Shown here: positions 1-5,821 of the stretch, in pieces
Layout: every line of letters begins with the position of its first letter
How positions within the stretch are numbered: the stretch's first letter is position 1
Origin: a virus
IMG/VR virus record: IMGVR_UViG_3300010883_000209
Span: 1 to 33,245 of that record
DNA length: 33,245 bases
Strand: one strand, 5' to 3'
Position numbers and translations under genes: made by a program
Notes under the pieces: generated by a model
Told to the model about the DNA's origin: nothing
Database searches by the model: none
What the model saw: only the letters and a program-made list of their open reading frames with translations

Positions 1-54
1 AAAAACGAATATCGTCGCCCAAACGACCCAAAGCGACGAAAACCGTCGGTGTAC

Positions 55-103
55 CTTGCCCGGCGCGACGAATTTCGTACACACAACTTGCCCGGCGCGA
101 CGA
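55..103. repeat. 17-bp direct repeat pair
   Basis: CTTGCCCGGCGCGACGA occurs exactly at 55-71 and again at 87-103, starting 32 bases apart. Because 32 is not a multiple of three, the copies would be read in different frames, which argues against coding here. A small inverted repeat, ACGAA-T-TTCGT, lies at 68-78 between them. They could be binding sites or recombination remnants; I cannot assign a role. Confidence 0.7.
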
Positions 104-333
104 TAACCGTAATGTACGCCCAATGCACACGACCAGGCTTTTTTACGAACATGCGAGCTAAAAAATTGGTCGAAAATTGGTGCCAAAAACGCTTGCATTG
201 TGCGCCTTGTGCGCCCATAGTGGTTGGCATGGTAAACGTAATAAATACAATCGCAATCGGGGTAAGGGGTACTACGCCTCGCGCACCTATTACGGCATTG
301 CCTAACACAGTTAATCGAAAGGTAATTTCGAAA

Positions 334-903
334 ATGGTAAACAAAGTAATAATTTACGATGGTGCCAAAGTGCTAACGGCCGCAAGGCTTCGCAAAATTG
401 GCGAATTGCTAGGCTTTAACGATAGCGTTAAGGCACGCGGGCAAGGTTGGGGCATAAAGTCGGTCGAAGTCGGCCATAGCTTGCCCGCAACCCGCCAACA
501 GGCGCACGCAATCGCGACAAACTACCTTGCGGCTATTGGTACGCCCGGCGAAGTAACAGGCACGCCGAATATACACTTCGCACCGGCGAAGTCGGCGGGC
601 AAGCTAACGTCGCATAAGCCGAATTACCACCCTCGCAACTTTGCGAAGCGCGTACCCGGTTACAACCTGCTATGCGCCGAACATGGCAAAATACAGGGCG
701 ATAAGTGCATCGCAGCTTGCCAATGGGGTATGGCCGACGCGGTAACGGGCAAATGGGCCGCCGACGCGCTAGCGCCGGTAAAGGCGAAAGCGCCGAAAGC
801 CAAAGCTACCCCGCGAGTAGTACGCACTAGGGGCAACGGCCCCGCTAACAAGCCCACACAGCCGAAAAAACCCGACTCGGGTAGTAAGGTAGCCAATGGC
901 TAA
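334..903 (+). CDS. Hypothetical basic protein with Ala/Lys/Pro-rich tail
   Basis: A 189-residue basic protein starting MVNKVIIYDG. The first two thirds look globular and include two cysteine pairs' worth of Cys near residues 115-135 (LLCAEHGK, DKCIAACQWG). The last 45 residues are Lys/Ala/Pro-rich and probably disordered. I recognise no family. The frame is open upstream to the window edge, so a longer form starting with GTG at 49 is possible. I chose the ATG at 334 because AAAGGT lies ten bases upstream, the same arrangement as the next gene, and because TGA cannot occur here, so open frames are long by chance. Gly uses no GGA, Arg no AGA, and Ser only TCG/AGC/AGT, as the DGA/TCH ban dictates. 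A hairpin follows directly after the stop. Confidence 0.6.
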   Translation: MVNKVIIYDGAKVLTAARLRKIGELLGFNDSVKARGQGWGIKSVEVGHSLPATRQQAHAIATNYLAAIGTPGEVTGTPNIHFAPAKSAGKLTSHKPNYHPRNFAKRVPGYNLLCAEHGKIQGDKCIAACQWGMADAVTGKWAADALAPVKAKAPKAKATPRVVRTRGNGPANKPTQPKKPDSGSKVANG

Positions 904-908
904 ATAGC

Positions 909-936
909 ATGGCCCCGGCGTAAATGCCGGGGCCAT
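909..936 (+). terminator. Strong GC-rich hairpin after the first gene
   Basis: ATGGCCCCGGC at 909-919 pairs perfectly with GCCGGGGCCAT at 926-936 around a 6-base loop. It begins six bases after the preceding stop codon. There is no T-tract, so it may be an attenuator, an mRNA-stabilising hairpin or a bidirectional structure rather than a full intrinsic terminator. Confidence 0.6.
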
Positions 937-981
937 TGCCTACACAAACCGCAACCCTAAGCCTACAAGGTACACAAAACC

Positions 982-1278
982 ATGCTTACAAGCACCAAAC
1001 TCGAACGACTAATCGATGCCGCCGAACATAGCGGGCCGGTAATCGTCGTACATGCTAACGAAAAATCGACAGGCAACAACGACGATAGCGCCAATTTCGA
1101 CAGGCTTTATGTTACGAATTGCTACCCAAAGCGCAGTACCAAAAACGGTTACGAATGGTACCTATTCGAAAGCGAAGGCGAAAAACAGCTATTTTGTATC
1201 GACATAGCCGACATACATTACGTCGGCTACGACTTAGGGCCGCGCCCTATGGCGGTTTATACCGCGATACTGCTATAG
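982..1278 (+). CDS. Hypothetical small protein
   Basis: A 98-residue mixed-charge protein (MLTSTKLERLIDAAEHSGPV) of unknown family. An N-terminal helix is followed by probable beta strands (RLYVTNCYP, YEWYLFESEG, QLFCIDIADI). AAGGT lies ten bases before the ATG and serves as a reduced Shine-Dalgarno, matching the arrangement of the upstream gene. It sits between the hairpin at 909-936 and the terminator at 1291, so it is either the last gene of a short operon or its own unit. Codon choice obeys the DGA/TCH ban and the stop is TAG. No function can be inferred. Confidence 0.65.
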   Translation: MLTSTKLERLIDAAEHSGPVIVVHANEKSTGNNDDSANFDRLYVTNCYPKRSTKNGYEWYLFESEGEKQLFCIDIADIHYVGYDLGPRPMAVYTAILL

Positions 1279-1290
1279 GTTAGCCCCTAC

Positions 1291-1323
1291 AAGCCGCCTA
1301 CACACCATGTAGGCGGCTTTTTT
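1291..1323 (+). terminator. Intrinsic terminator
   Basis: AAGCCGCCTACA (1291-1302) pairs over 12 bp with TGTAGGCGGCTT (1308-1319) around loop CACCA, followed by a run of six T (1318-1323). This is a textbook rho-independent terminator and closes the transcription unit of the DGA/TCH-free block. Confidence 0.9.
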
Positions 1324-1532
1324 GCGCCCATTGGTGTAAGGTACCGGCCCAAGTTATAAAGGCACCTAAAAACGCCAAACCGTTAGGTCTTGAAAACCCC
1401 AAATGTAACCAGAGTATGATTTCAGTACCTAAATTTCAGGTGGAAATGAGAGGTCGCGACAACTGACCCCCCCTTTGTATAAAAGAGTATTGAAAAAAAA
1501 TTTTATTTTTGAGAGGTAAAAACTTCCCTGTG

Positions 1533-1548
1533 GGAACCTATCGGTTCC
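1533..1548. promoter_or_regulatory. Inverted repeat, possible operator
   Basis: GGAACC-TATC-GGTTCC is a perfect 6-bp inverted repeat ending 15 bases before the -10 element at 1564, so it covers the -35 region. It could bind a dimeric repressor or form a small hairpin. The -35 itself is weak, which fits a regulated or activator-assisted promoter. Confidence 0.4.
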
Positions 1549-1560
1549 TTGTAAAGAGTG

Positions 1561-1569
1561 TGGTATACT
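1561..1569 (+). promoter_or_regulatory. Extended -10 promoter for the small-gene operon
   Basis: TGGTATACT is a TGn extended -10 with hexamer TATACT, predicting a start near 1576 and a leader of about 50 bases before the first gene. There is no good -35 hexamer at 16-18 bases, as is usual for extended -10 promoters. Confidence 0.55.
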
Positions 1570-1627
1570 GTGTGTACAAGTTAATTTGGGCAGGGAAATT
1601 AAGAAAACTTCCCACGTTTAAAAAGAA

Positions 1628-1885
1628 ATGGAGACGAAGAATAAAGAAATGACTAGAATGAGAATGTATACATTAAGCCAACATCATCACTTTGGGAATG
1701 TAGTAAAGCACTCACATGTATTACCATATATACCTGTAGACCGAGAATTATATCCTCTGGGCCAGTTTATTATTATGTCATGTAATATCGAAGGGCATCA
1801 TGAAGTTAATGAGCTTGTGCGTGATGATAATAATAATTATGTGATTATAAAGCATCAGGCAGAACATTTTGGGGTGACGTTATGA
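1628..1885 (+). CDS. Hypothetical small protein
   Basis: An 85-residue protein with many His residues (LSQHHHFGNVVKHSHVLPYI; later EGHHEVNELV and KHQAEHFGVTL) and probable beta strands. I do not recognise a family. The His clustering could bind metal but no defined motif is visible. The start is uncertain: ATG codons at 1628, 1649, 1658 and 1664 are all in frame and none has a clear Shine-Dalgarno. The stop overlaps the next start as ATGA, which indicates translational coupling. It is the first gene after the promoter at 1561. Confidence 0.6.
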   Translation: METKNKEMTRMRMYTLSQHHHFGNVVKHSHVLPYIPVDRELYPLGQFIIMSCNIEGHHEVNELVRDDNNNYVIIKHQAEHFGVTL

Positions 1886-2238
1886 ATATGAAAGAAGGAT
1901 ACGCCAAGATTAGATTATTGCCGGACAAATGGATAAGGATGGCTGATTTAGAAGGTGCATATGATGGACCAATATTAGGTTATGTAAGTGCAGCGAGACA
2001 ATTACGAGAAATAATTGAGGAGATGGATGGTAGTATTGAAGGATATACTCATGTAGAGGCTTTGAATATTATTGCTTCTCAGAACAATGGAGTAGTGAAA
2101 ATAGTAGACGCGATAGATAAGTTCTATGCAGCAGGTCTTTCACAATCTTCTCGTTCTAACCTTAGAGCACACATCCAACAGGTATTAACAAATGAAGATT
2201 TTAAAAGAGTTTCATATGGAGTATATAGGAAAAAGTAA
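1882..2238 (+). CDS. Hypothetical protein with possible HARE-HTH-like winged helix
   Basis: A 118-residue protein. The C-terminal half (about residues 50-118) runs from GYTHVEALNIIASQ through helices to a terminal FKRVSYGVYRKK. That layout, a first helix carrying an Ala-Leu-x-Ile pattern and a closing strand of the type F-x-R-V-x-x-G-V-Y, resembles the HARE-HTH/winged-helix fold found in some DNA-binding and restriction-related proteins. This is pattern resemblance only. The gene is coupled to the previous one through ATGA and is followed by further small genes, so a regulatory or DNA-binding role is plausible. Confidence 0.6.
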   Translation: MNMKEGYAKIRLLPDKWIRMADLEGAYDGPILGYVSAARQLREIIEEMDGSIEGYTHVEALNIIASQNNGVVKIVDAIDKFYAAGLSQSSRSNLRAHIQQVLTNEDFKRVSYGVYRKK

Positions 2239-2271
2239 TGACTAAGAAGCATAAAATACAGGAGGAGAAAA

Positions 2272-2448
2272 ATGGAAATAAGAATAATCAAAATGGGAAT
2301 ATCTTTAACATCACCATTTAGTGAACAGGTAGATCTTAGTTTTGATGTTAAAGATAAAGATACAGAAGAACTAAGAACTATATATGATGGATTAATACAA
2401 GGAGATAATGTTTACCAGTTAACCTTAACAAGATCGAAAGAAAAATAA
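2272..2448 (+). CDS. Hypothetical 58-aa protein
   Basis: A short acidic protein, MEIRIIKMGISLTSPFSEQV to TLTRSKEK, with a strong GGAGGAG Shine-Dalgarno just upstream (2261-2267) and a TAA stop. An N-terminal strand pair and a helix around KDTEELRTIYDGLIQG are predicted by eye. No family is recognised. The strong ribosome site, operon-like spacing and codon use matching its neighbours support a real gene. Confidence 0.6.
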   Translation: MEIRIIKMGISLTSPFSEQVDLSFDVKDKDTEELRTIYDGLIQGDNVYQLTLTRSKEK

Positions 2449-2483
2449 CATGGCTAACAAATTCGAGACGGAGGCACATAGAA

Positions 2484-2945
2484 ATGATAGTTAGGAAGTT
2501 AAGACATTGGTTTAGCATGAAGAGCCGCTTGGAGCGCGAGAAGGCCAATCTTGAGCGGGCACTCATTAACGTCACAGAGCGGCAAGTCTTGGCATCAGAA
2601 GTAGAGACACTACGCGCCAGAATGATCGAGCCTATTACCCCATCACAAGTAGTAGTAGAATCAATGCCTAAGACGATACTGGAGAAGGCAGGGTTAATCA
2701 AACGCCTAGATGGACGTACCTCTCCTGTCCAAGAAATGGCGTTTGCGATATTGGAGGAGTTCAACGGGGAATACTTAAACACTTCTCAGATTGCCGCCCT
2801 GATACAAGACAGGTTTGCCTACAAGATTAGTCCAGCGACTACAAGTTCGGCCATCCGATTACTCCGTAACCGAGGGGCTATCGCCAAGAAGCCAAAATCA
2901 TGGCTGTACACCTTCGTTATGATCCCACAAGAAGAAAAGGTTTAA
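2484..2945 (+). CDS. Coiled-coil plus winged-helix-like protein
   Basis: A 153-residue protein. Residues about 10-50 are charged and heptad-like (SRLEREKANLERALI, ASEVETLRARM), suggesting a coiled coil that could dimerise. Residues about 80-145 look like a winged helix: SPVQEMAFAILEEF, then LNTSQIAALIQDRF, then ATTSSAIRLLRNRGAIAK, ending in a strand, WLYTFVMI. The middle segment reads like a helix-turn-helix. GGAGG lies nine bases before the ATG. The product is probably a sequence-specific DNA-binding protein, but it could instead be an accessory packaging factor given its position before the terminase genes. Confidence 0.65.
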   Translation: MIVRKLRHWFSMKSRLEREKANLERALINVTERQVLASEVETLRARMIEPITPSQVVVESMPKTILEKAGLIKRLDGRTSPVQEMAFAILEEFNGEYLNTSQIAALIQDRFAYKISPATTSSAIRLLRNRGAIAKKPKSWLYTFVMIPQEEKV

Positions 2946-2964
2946 TACCTCATAGAGGATAGAT

Positions 2965-3291
2965 ATTAAATATATAATTACTGAATTTCAACTAGATAGT
3001 ATAAAGAGTATACGTCGTCAATTAAAGGAATTAGATAAAAAGCTTAAGAAAAGTGAACTAACAGATTTAGAGTATCTTAATGAAATTTGGATAATAGAAG
3101 GGCAATTTACTCAATACACTAGAGCAGCACAAACAATATATTGGAAAGGATTAAGGAGAGAAGAATATGAGCAAGAAAAACGAGGCCAAGAAGAAACTGC
3201 CAGTAAGGGAACGAAGGATGGTGTACACATTTCTAAGAACCGATCTGATCGAAGAAGTAGACATACTAAGCATAAAAACAAAGATTCCTAG
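2965..3291 (+). CDS. Possible 108-aa protein with ATT start, overlapping the next gene
   Basis: An open frame begins just after an AGAGGA ribosome site (2954-2959) with ATT as the only sensible initiation codon at the right distance; no ATG, GTG or TTG serves it well. The first 65 residues read like a real helical protein (SIKSIRRQLKELDKKLKKSE, then LTDLEYLNEIWIIEGQF). The last 40 overlap the ribbon-helix-helix gene in another frame and are very basic, so that part may be an overlap artefact. ATT starts are rare but known (infC). Without this gene the stretch 2946-3166 would be empty in an otherwise packed operon. Confidence 0.4.
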   Translation: MKYIITEFQLDSIKSIRRQLKELDKKLKKSELTDLEYLNEIWIIEGQFTQYTRAAQTIYWKGLRREEYEQEKRGQEETASKGTKDGVHISKNRSDRRSRHTKHKNKDS

Positions 3292-3427
3292 GCAGGAGTT
3301 GATTGATATTGCTATGGGTAGTTTTATTGGAAGGATTAGTAAGGGTAAAATAACAATTGATGAAATAAAGAAAGTGAGATCTAAATACGAGTTAATCCCA
3401 CAGGTTCGTAGACAAGCTAAAAAATAA
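3167..3427 (+). CDS. Small ribbon-helix-helix-like DNA-binding protein
   Basis: An 86-residue, strongly basic protein. A Lys-rich N-terminus (MSKKNEAKKKLPVRERR) precedes a strand, MVYTFLRTD, and two helices (LIEEVDILSIKTKIPRQELI and DIAMGSFIGRI). This is the strand-helix-helix order of MetJ/Arc-type repressors. AAGGAGAGAAG precedes the ATG. It is the last gene before a terminator, in front of the structural operon, so control of early or late transcription is the natural guess. Confidence 0.65.
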   Translation: MSKKNEAKKKLPVRERRMVYTFLRTDLIEEVDILSIKTKIPRQELIDIAMGSFIGRISKGKITIDEIKKVRSKYELIPQVRRQAKK

Positions 3428-3448
3428 GGTTCGTGTTGCAATACACGC

Positions 3449-3479
3449 GGGCGATATAAGGTACAGTCCTAATTCGCCC
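3449..3479 (+). other. Structured intergenic element
   Basis: GGGCGA (3449-3454) can pair with TCGCCC (3474-3479), enclosing a smaller AGG/CCT pairing (3459-3461 with 3468-3470). This imperfect two-part hairpin lies between the last small gene and the terminator at 3496. It could be an RNA processing site, a small RNA end or a protein-binding site. Confidence 0.3.
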
Positions 3480-3495
3480 CTGTGACCCTCCTTAA

Positions 3496-3529
3496 ACCCC
3501 CGGTGTTAGCGCACCGGGGGTATTTTTTT
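3496..3529 (+). terminator. Intrinsic terminator before the structural genes
   Basis: ACCCCCGGTG (3496-3505) pairs with CACCGGGGGT (3512-3521) around a 6-base loop, followed by a run of seven T. It separates the small-gene operon from the terminase operon. Confidence 0.92.
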
Positions 3530-3551
3530 ATTACCCCGTTGTGAATTACCA

Positions 3552-3560
3552 TGTTATGAT
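3552..3560 (+). promoter_or_regulatory. Extended -10 promoter for the terminase operon
   Basis: TGTTATGAT is an extended -10 (TGn plus TATGAT) between the terminator and the first structural gene. The predicted start near 3567 would leave a leader of only about nine bases before the ATG at 3576. The same TATGAT hexamer with TGn recurs before the holin-like gene. TTGTGA-18-TAAGAT (3539-3568) is an alternative pair. Confidence 0.45.
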
Positions 3561-3575
3561 GGTAAGATATATGAC

Positions 3576-4169
3576 ATGGGACGTAAGAAGCTTGCTGTTG
3601 ATGTTCGAGAGAAGCTATTTGTTCTATGGGTAGTACATGAGGGAAACTCTAACCGTGTAAAGCACGGAATGATTGACCTTCACGATATAACTCTTTCCCG
3701 TAATACAATAATCCGAACCGCAAGGCGTGAAAACTTCGACGCTCATGCGATGATTGCTCGCCAGAAGATGATGGCCGAGTTAGGTACCAATGTTCCCGAT
3801 GTAAATTCCATGCGAATGGTTAAGATCGGCATGGATATGTTGCAGTTTGATGAAATGCTTATCAAACAGCTTAAGATCTACATGCGAGGTGACAAGCGTG
3901 CAAGATGTGACATTAAAGATCTTAAAGGTGCTATGGAAGTCGCCAAATTTGTTTCATTAAATCTTACTTCCATGACAGGTGTTGATCCTAAAAGGAACGC
4001 GCTTGAGAAGGCTGCTGATGCTATGGGGCATAGTATTGCTAAAGATGCGCTTGAGATTCTTAAGGACGCCGGACCTGAAGAGTCTGCTAGAGTAATCAGC
4101 AAGCTTAAGGAAAATATCCTTAACGGTAGCAATGGCACGGTCATTGAGATACCGGCAGTACGTAGATAG
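3576..4169 (+). CDS. Terminase small subunit (putative)
   Basis: A 197-residue protein immediately before the terminase large subunit, sharing its stop base with the next start (TAGTG). The N-terminal 55 residues look like a helix-turn-helix (VREKLFVLWVVHEGNSNRVK, then DITLSRNTIIRTARRENF), the DNA-recognition element of small terminases. A helical middle and a C-terminal helix-rich part (AKDALEILKDAGPEESARVI) would form the oligomeric ring and contact TerL. No strong Shine-Dalgarno is visible before the ATG, and the promoter lies so close that the mRNA leader may be very short. Assignment rests on position, size and the HTH-like N-terminus. Confidence 0.7.
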   Translation: MGRKKLAVDVREKLFVLWVVHEGNSNRVKHGMIDLHDITLSRNTIIRTARRENFDAHAMIARQKMMAELGTNVPDVNSMRMVKIGMDMLQFDEMLIKQLKIYMRGDKRARCDIKDLKGAMEVAKFVSLNLTSMTGVDPKRNALEKAADAMGHSIAKDALEILKDAGPEESARVISKLKENILNGSNGTVIEIPAVRR

Positions 4170-5821
4170 TGACTACTACTTTCCAACGTAATTCTAATGA
4201 TCTATTACAGGAAATGGATCCTGAACAGATTAAGAGAGATTTAGCACAACAAAATATTATAATATGGACTGATGCTCATATTCGCACTGAAAAAGGTGTG
4301 AAGATGGAGTATCACAATCGCCCTTATCTTCCTCAGATTATGGAAGACTTTAGCGATCACATCGTAGTAACTAAGTCGGCTCAAGTTGGTCTTACCCAGA
4401 CTTCAATAGTTAAATCTCTTTTCGTTGCTGATACTGGTCATCGCACGATTATTTACACGTTCCCTACTAAAGGAGACGTGATGGAATTTTCTAAGGCAAG
4501 GTTTGGAGCAATAATTGCTGACTCAGCTTACCTTAGTACAAGAGTACAAGATACTAATTCTGCCGAGTTAAAGAAAGTAGGTGATTCACATATCTACTTC
4601 AAGGGTACGTTTACAGAACGCCAAGGGTTGTCTGTTCCTAGTGATGTAAACGTCCATGATGAATTAGACTTTAGTGACCCTAATGTCCGTGATGTCTATT
4701 CATCTCGCCTTGATGTTTCTGACTTAGCATGGGAGTGGGATTTTTCTACTCCGACTATTCCAAACTATGGTATTGATGCACTTTGGCAGAAAAGTGACAA
4801 GCACGTTTGGAGAGTCATTTGCCGAGGATGTGGTAAAGATCAGCAGATTAGTTTCTTTAAAAACATTTTCCGCAAAAAGGGCCACCCTTATTATTGGGGA
4901 TGTAGGAAGTGCGAAAAGACTATTGACCGTTCAGTTGGTCGATGGGAAGCAAAGTATCCCAAACGTCATATACGCGGGTATTATGTTCCTCAGTCGATTT
5001 GTGGAGTCATCAAGGCTGGTAAGCTTAAGAAGGTATATAAAGATGCTCCCAATAAGCCACTAGGAATGAAGAAGTTCTTCAACTATAACCTTGGTAAACC
5101 TTATGAATCTGGCGATACGTCGCTTACTAGGAAGCTTATCCTTGATCGAGTTGTTCCAGGCACAGTGGAACAGGGCAAGATCTTCTTTGGTGTTGATCAA
5201 GGTGATGTGCTACATCTCGAGATTACTAAGGAGATAGATGGTAGAAGAATTGTAGTAGGACTACATAAGCTTCACAGTTTTAAAGAGCTAGAAGATATGC
5301 TCAAGTATTGGAAGCCTTCTATTTGTGCGATTGACGCATTACCCAACCATCAAAATGCGTTAGATCTTGCTAAGGTTTATCCTAATGTTATAGTGGTATA
5401 CTACGATACAGGGATGAAGACTAGAAGCCTAGATAAAGATACTTGGACAGATGATCTTAAGAAAAGTAAGGTATCTGTACCAAGAACTGAAGCTATGGAT
5501 CATACCGCTTCTTTATGGCAAAGAGGTTTGGTGTCTATTGAGCACCACATAGGTCTTACTTCTATTGAAGAGTTTGCTGTACATATGAGCAATATCAAAA
5601 GAGATATTGTTGATGATGCGCGTACTGGTCAGCAGAAACCTATATGGAAAGCTGTTGGCCCAGATCACTATCGTCATGCTGATATATATAACTGGATAGC
5701 ACAACAGATTGCATCTAATAGTAGATCTTCAGAGATGGCTACTTCTGGACACAATACTAGTGAAGTTGGTTTTGCTGGTGCGGTTGGTAAGAATTTATTT
5801 GATGATAAGGAAATTTGGTAA
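4169..5821 (+). CDS. Terminase large subunit, GpA family
   Basis: A 550-residue packaging motor that cuts concatemeric DNA and pumps it through the portal. The ATPase part shows a deviant Walker A, KSAQVGLTQ (69-77), with the lysine at its start as in lambda gpA (KSARVGYSK), and a Walker B ending DELD (164-167). A four-cysteine zinc site follows (C218/C221 and C245/C248), typical of GpA-type terminases. The nuclease part offers D343 (FFGVDQG), D389 (CAIDA) and D505 in HADIYNW. The start is GTG, overlapping the TerS stop by one base. The next gene follows as TAATG. Length fits the family, slightly short of lambda gpA. Confidence 0.93.
   Translation: MTTTFQRNSNDLLQEMDPEQIKRDLAQQNIIIWTDAHIRTEKGVKMEYHNRPYLPQIMEDFSDHIVVTKSAQVGLTQTSIVKSLFVADTGHRTIIYTFPTKGDVMEFSKARFGAIIADSAYLSTRVQDTNSAELKKVGDSHIYFKGTFTERQGLSVPSDVNVHDELDFSDPNVRDVYSSRLDVSDLAWEWDFSTPTIPNYGIDALWQKSDKHVWRVICRGCGKDQQISFFKNIFRKKGHPYYWGCRKCEKTIDRSVGRWEAKYPKRHIRGYYVPQSICGVIKAGKLKKVYKDAPNKPLGMKKFFNYNLGKPYESGDTSLTRKLILDRVVPGTVEQGKIFFGVDQGDVLHLEITKEIDGRRIVVGLHKLHSFKELEDMLKYWKPSICAIDALPNHQNALDLAKVYPNVIVVYYDTGMKTRSLDKDTWTDDLKKSKVSVPRTEAMDHTASLWQRGLVSIEHHIGLTSIEEFAVHMSNIKRDIVDDARTGQQKPIWKAVGPDHYRHADIYNWIAQQIASNSRSSEMATSGHNTSEVGFAGAVGKNLFDDKEIW

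Larger units (their letters stand above)
1..1387. other. Block free of DGA/TCH trinucleotides on both strands
   Basis: Reading every base by eye, I count about 51 GA dinucleotides, all in CGA, and about 30 TC dinucleotides, all in TCG. AGA, GGA, TGA, TCT, TCC and TCA are therefore absent from both strands. The rule holds in both genes, in all three frames, across codon junctions, and in the non-coding spacers and terminator. The first violations are TCT at 1388 and TGA at 1391, after which the six words are common. The block is also richer in CG dinucleotides than what follows. It may be one edge of a larger block extending to the left. The cause is unknown: restriction or nickase avoidance, a context-specific mutational process, a DNA modification system, or an assembly junction with another genome are all possible. 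Confidence 0.95.
1324..1627. other. Intergenic region holding the composition border and a promoter
   Basis: I see no gene in this stretch. The DGA/TCH-free rule still holds to 1387 and is broken from 1388. To the right, the sequence becomes AT-rich. Landmarks are the palindrome GTCGCGAC at 1453-1460, a run of seven C at about 1467-1473, an A8TTTTATTTTT tract around 1493-1510, the inverted repeat at 1533-1548 and an extended -10 promoter. A position ahead of small early genes and terminase would suit a packaging (cos/pac) site, but nothing in the sequence proves it. Confidence 0.5.

Noticed and set aside
909-936. Integron or transposon end at the 11-bp hairpin
   Set aside because: There is no recombinase gene, no partner repeat and no target duplication; it sits where a transcription-end hairpin would.
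1-1387. Codon reassignment (TGA recoding) as the reason for missing TGA
   Set aside because: TGA is missing in every frame, in non-coding DNA and together with five other trinucleotides, so a change of genetic code does not explain it.
1453-1510. A cos or pac site at the palindrome, C-run and A/T tract
   Set aside because: Location before early genes and terminase is suitable, but no overhang or terminal repeat can be seen from one strand of sequence, so it is not listed as a feature.
2451-2495. A 14-codon frame (MANKFETEAHRNDS) before the gene at 2484
   Set aside because: It has no ribosome site and no distinctive sequence; a leader peptide cannot be supported.
5815-5820. TTG start of the portal gene
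   Set aside because: The ATG at 5821 overlaps the terminase stop as TAATG, the arrangement used repeatedly in this operon.
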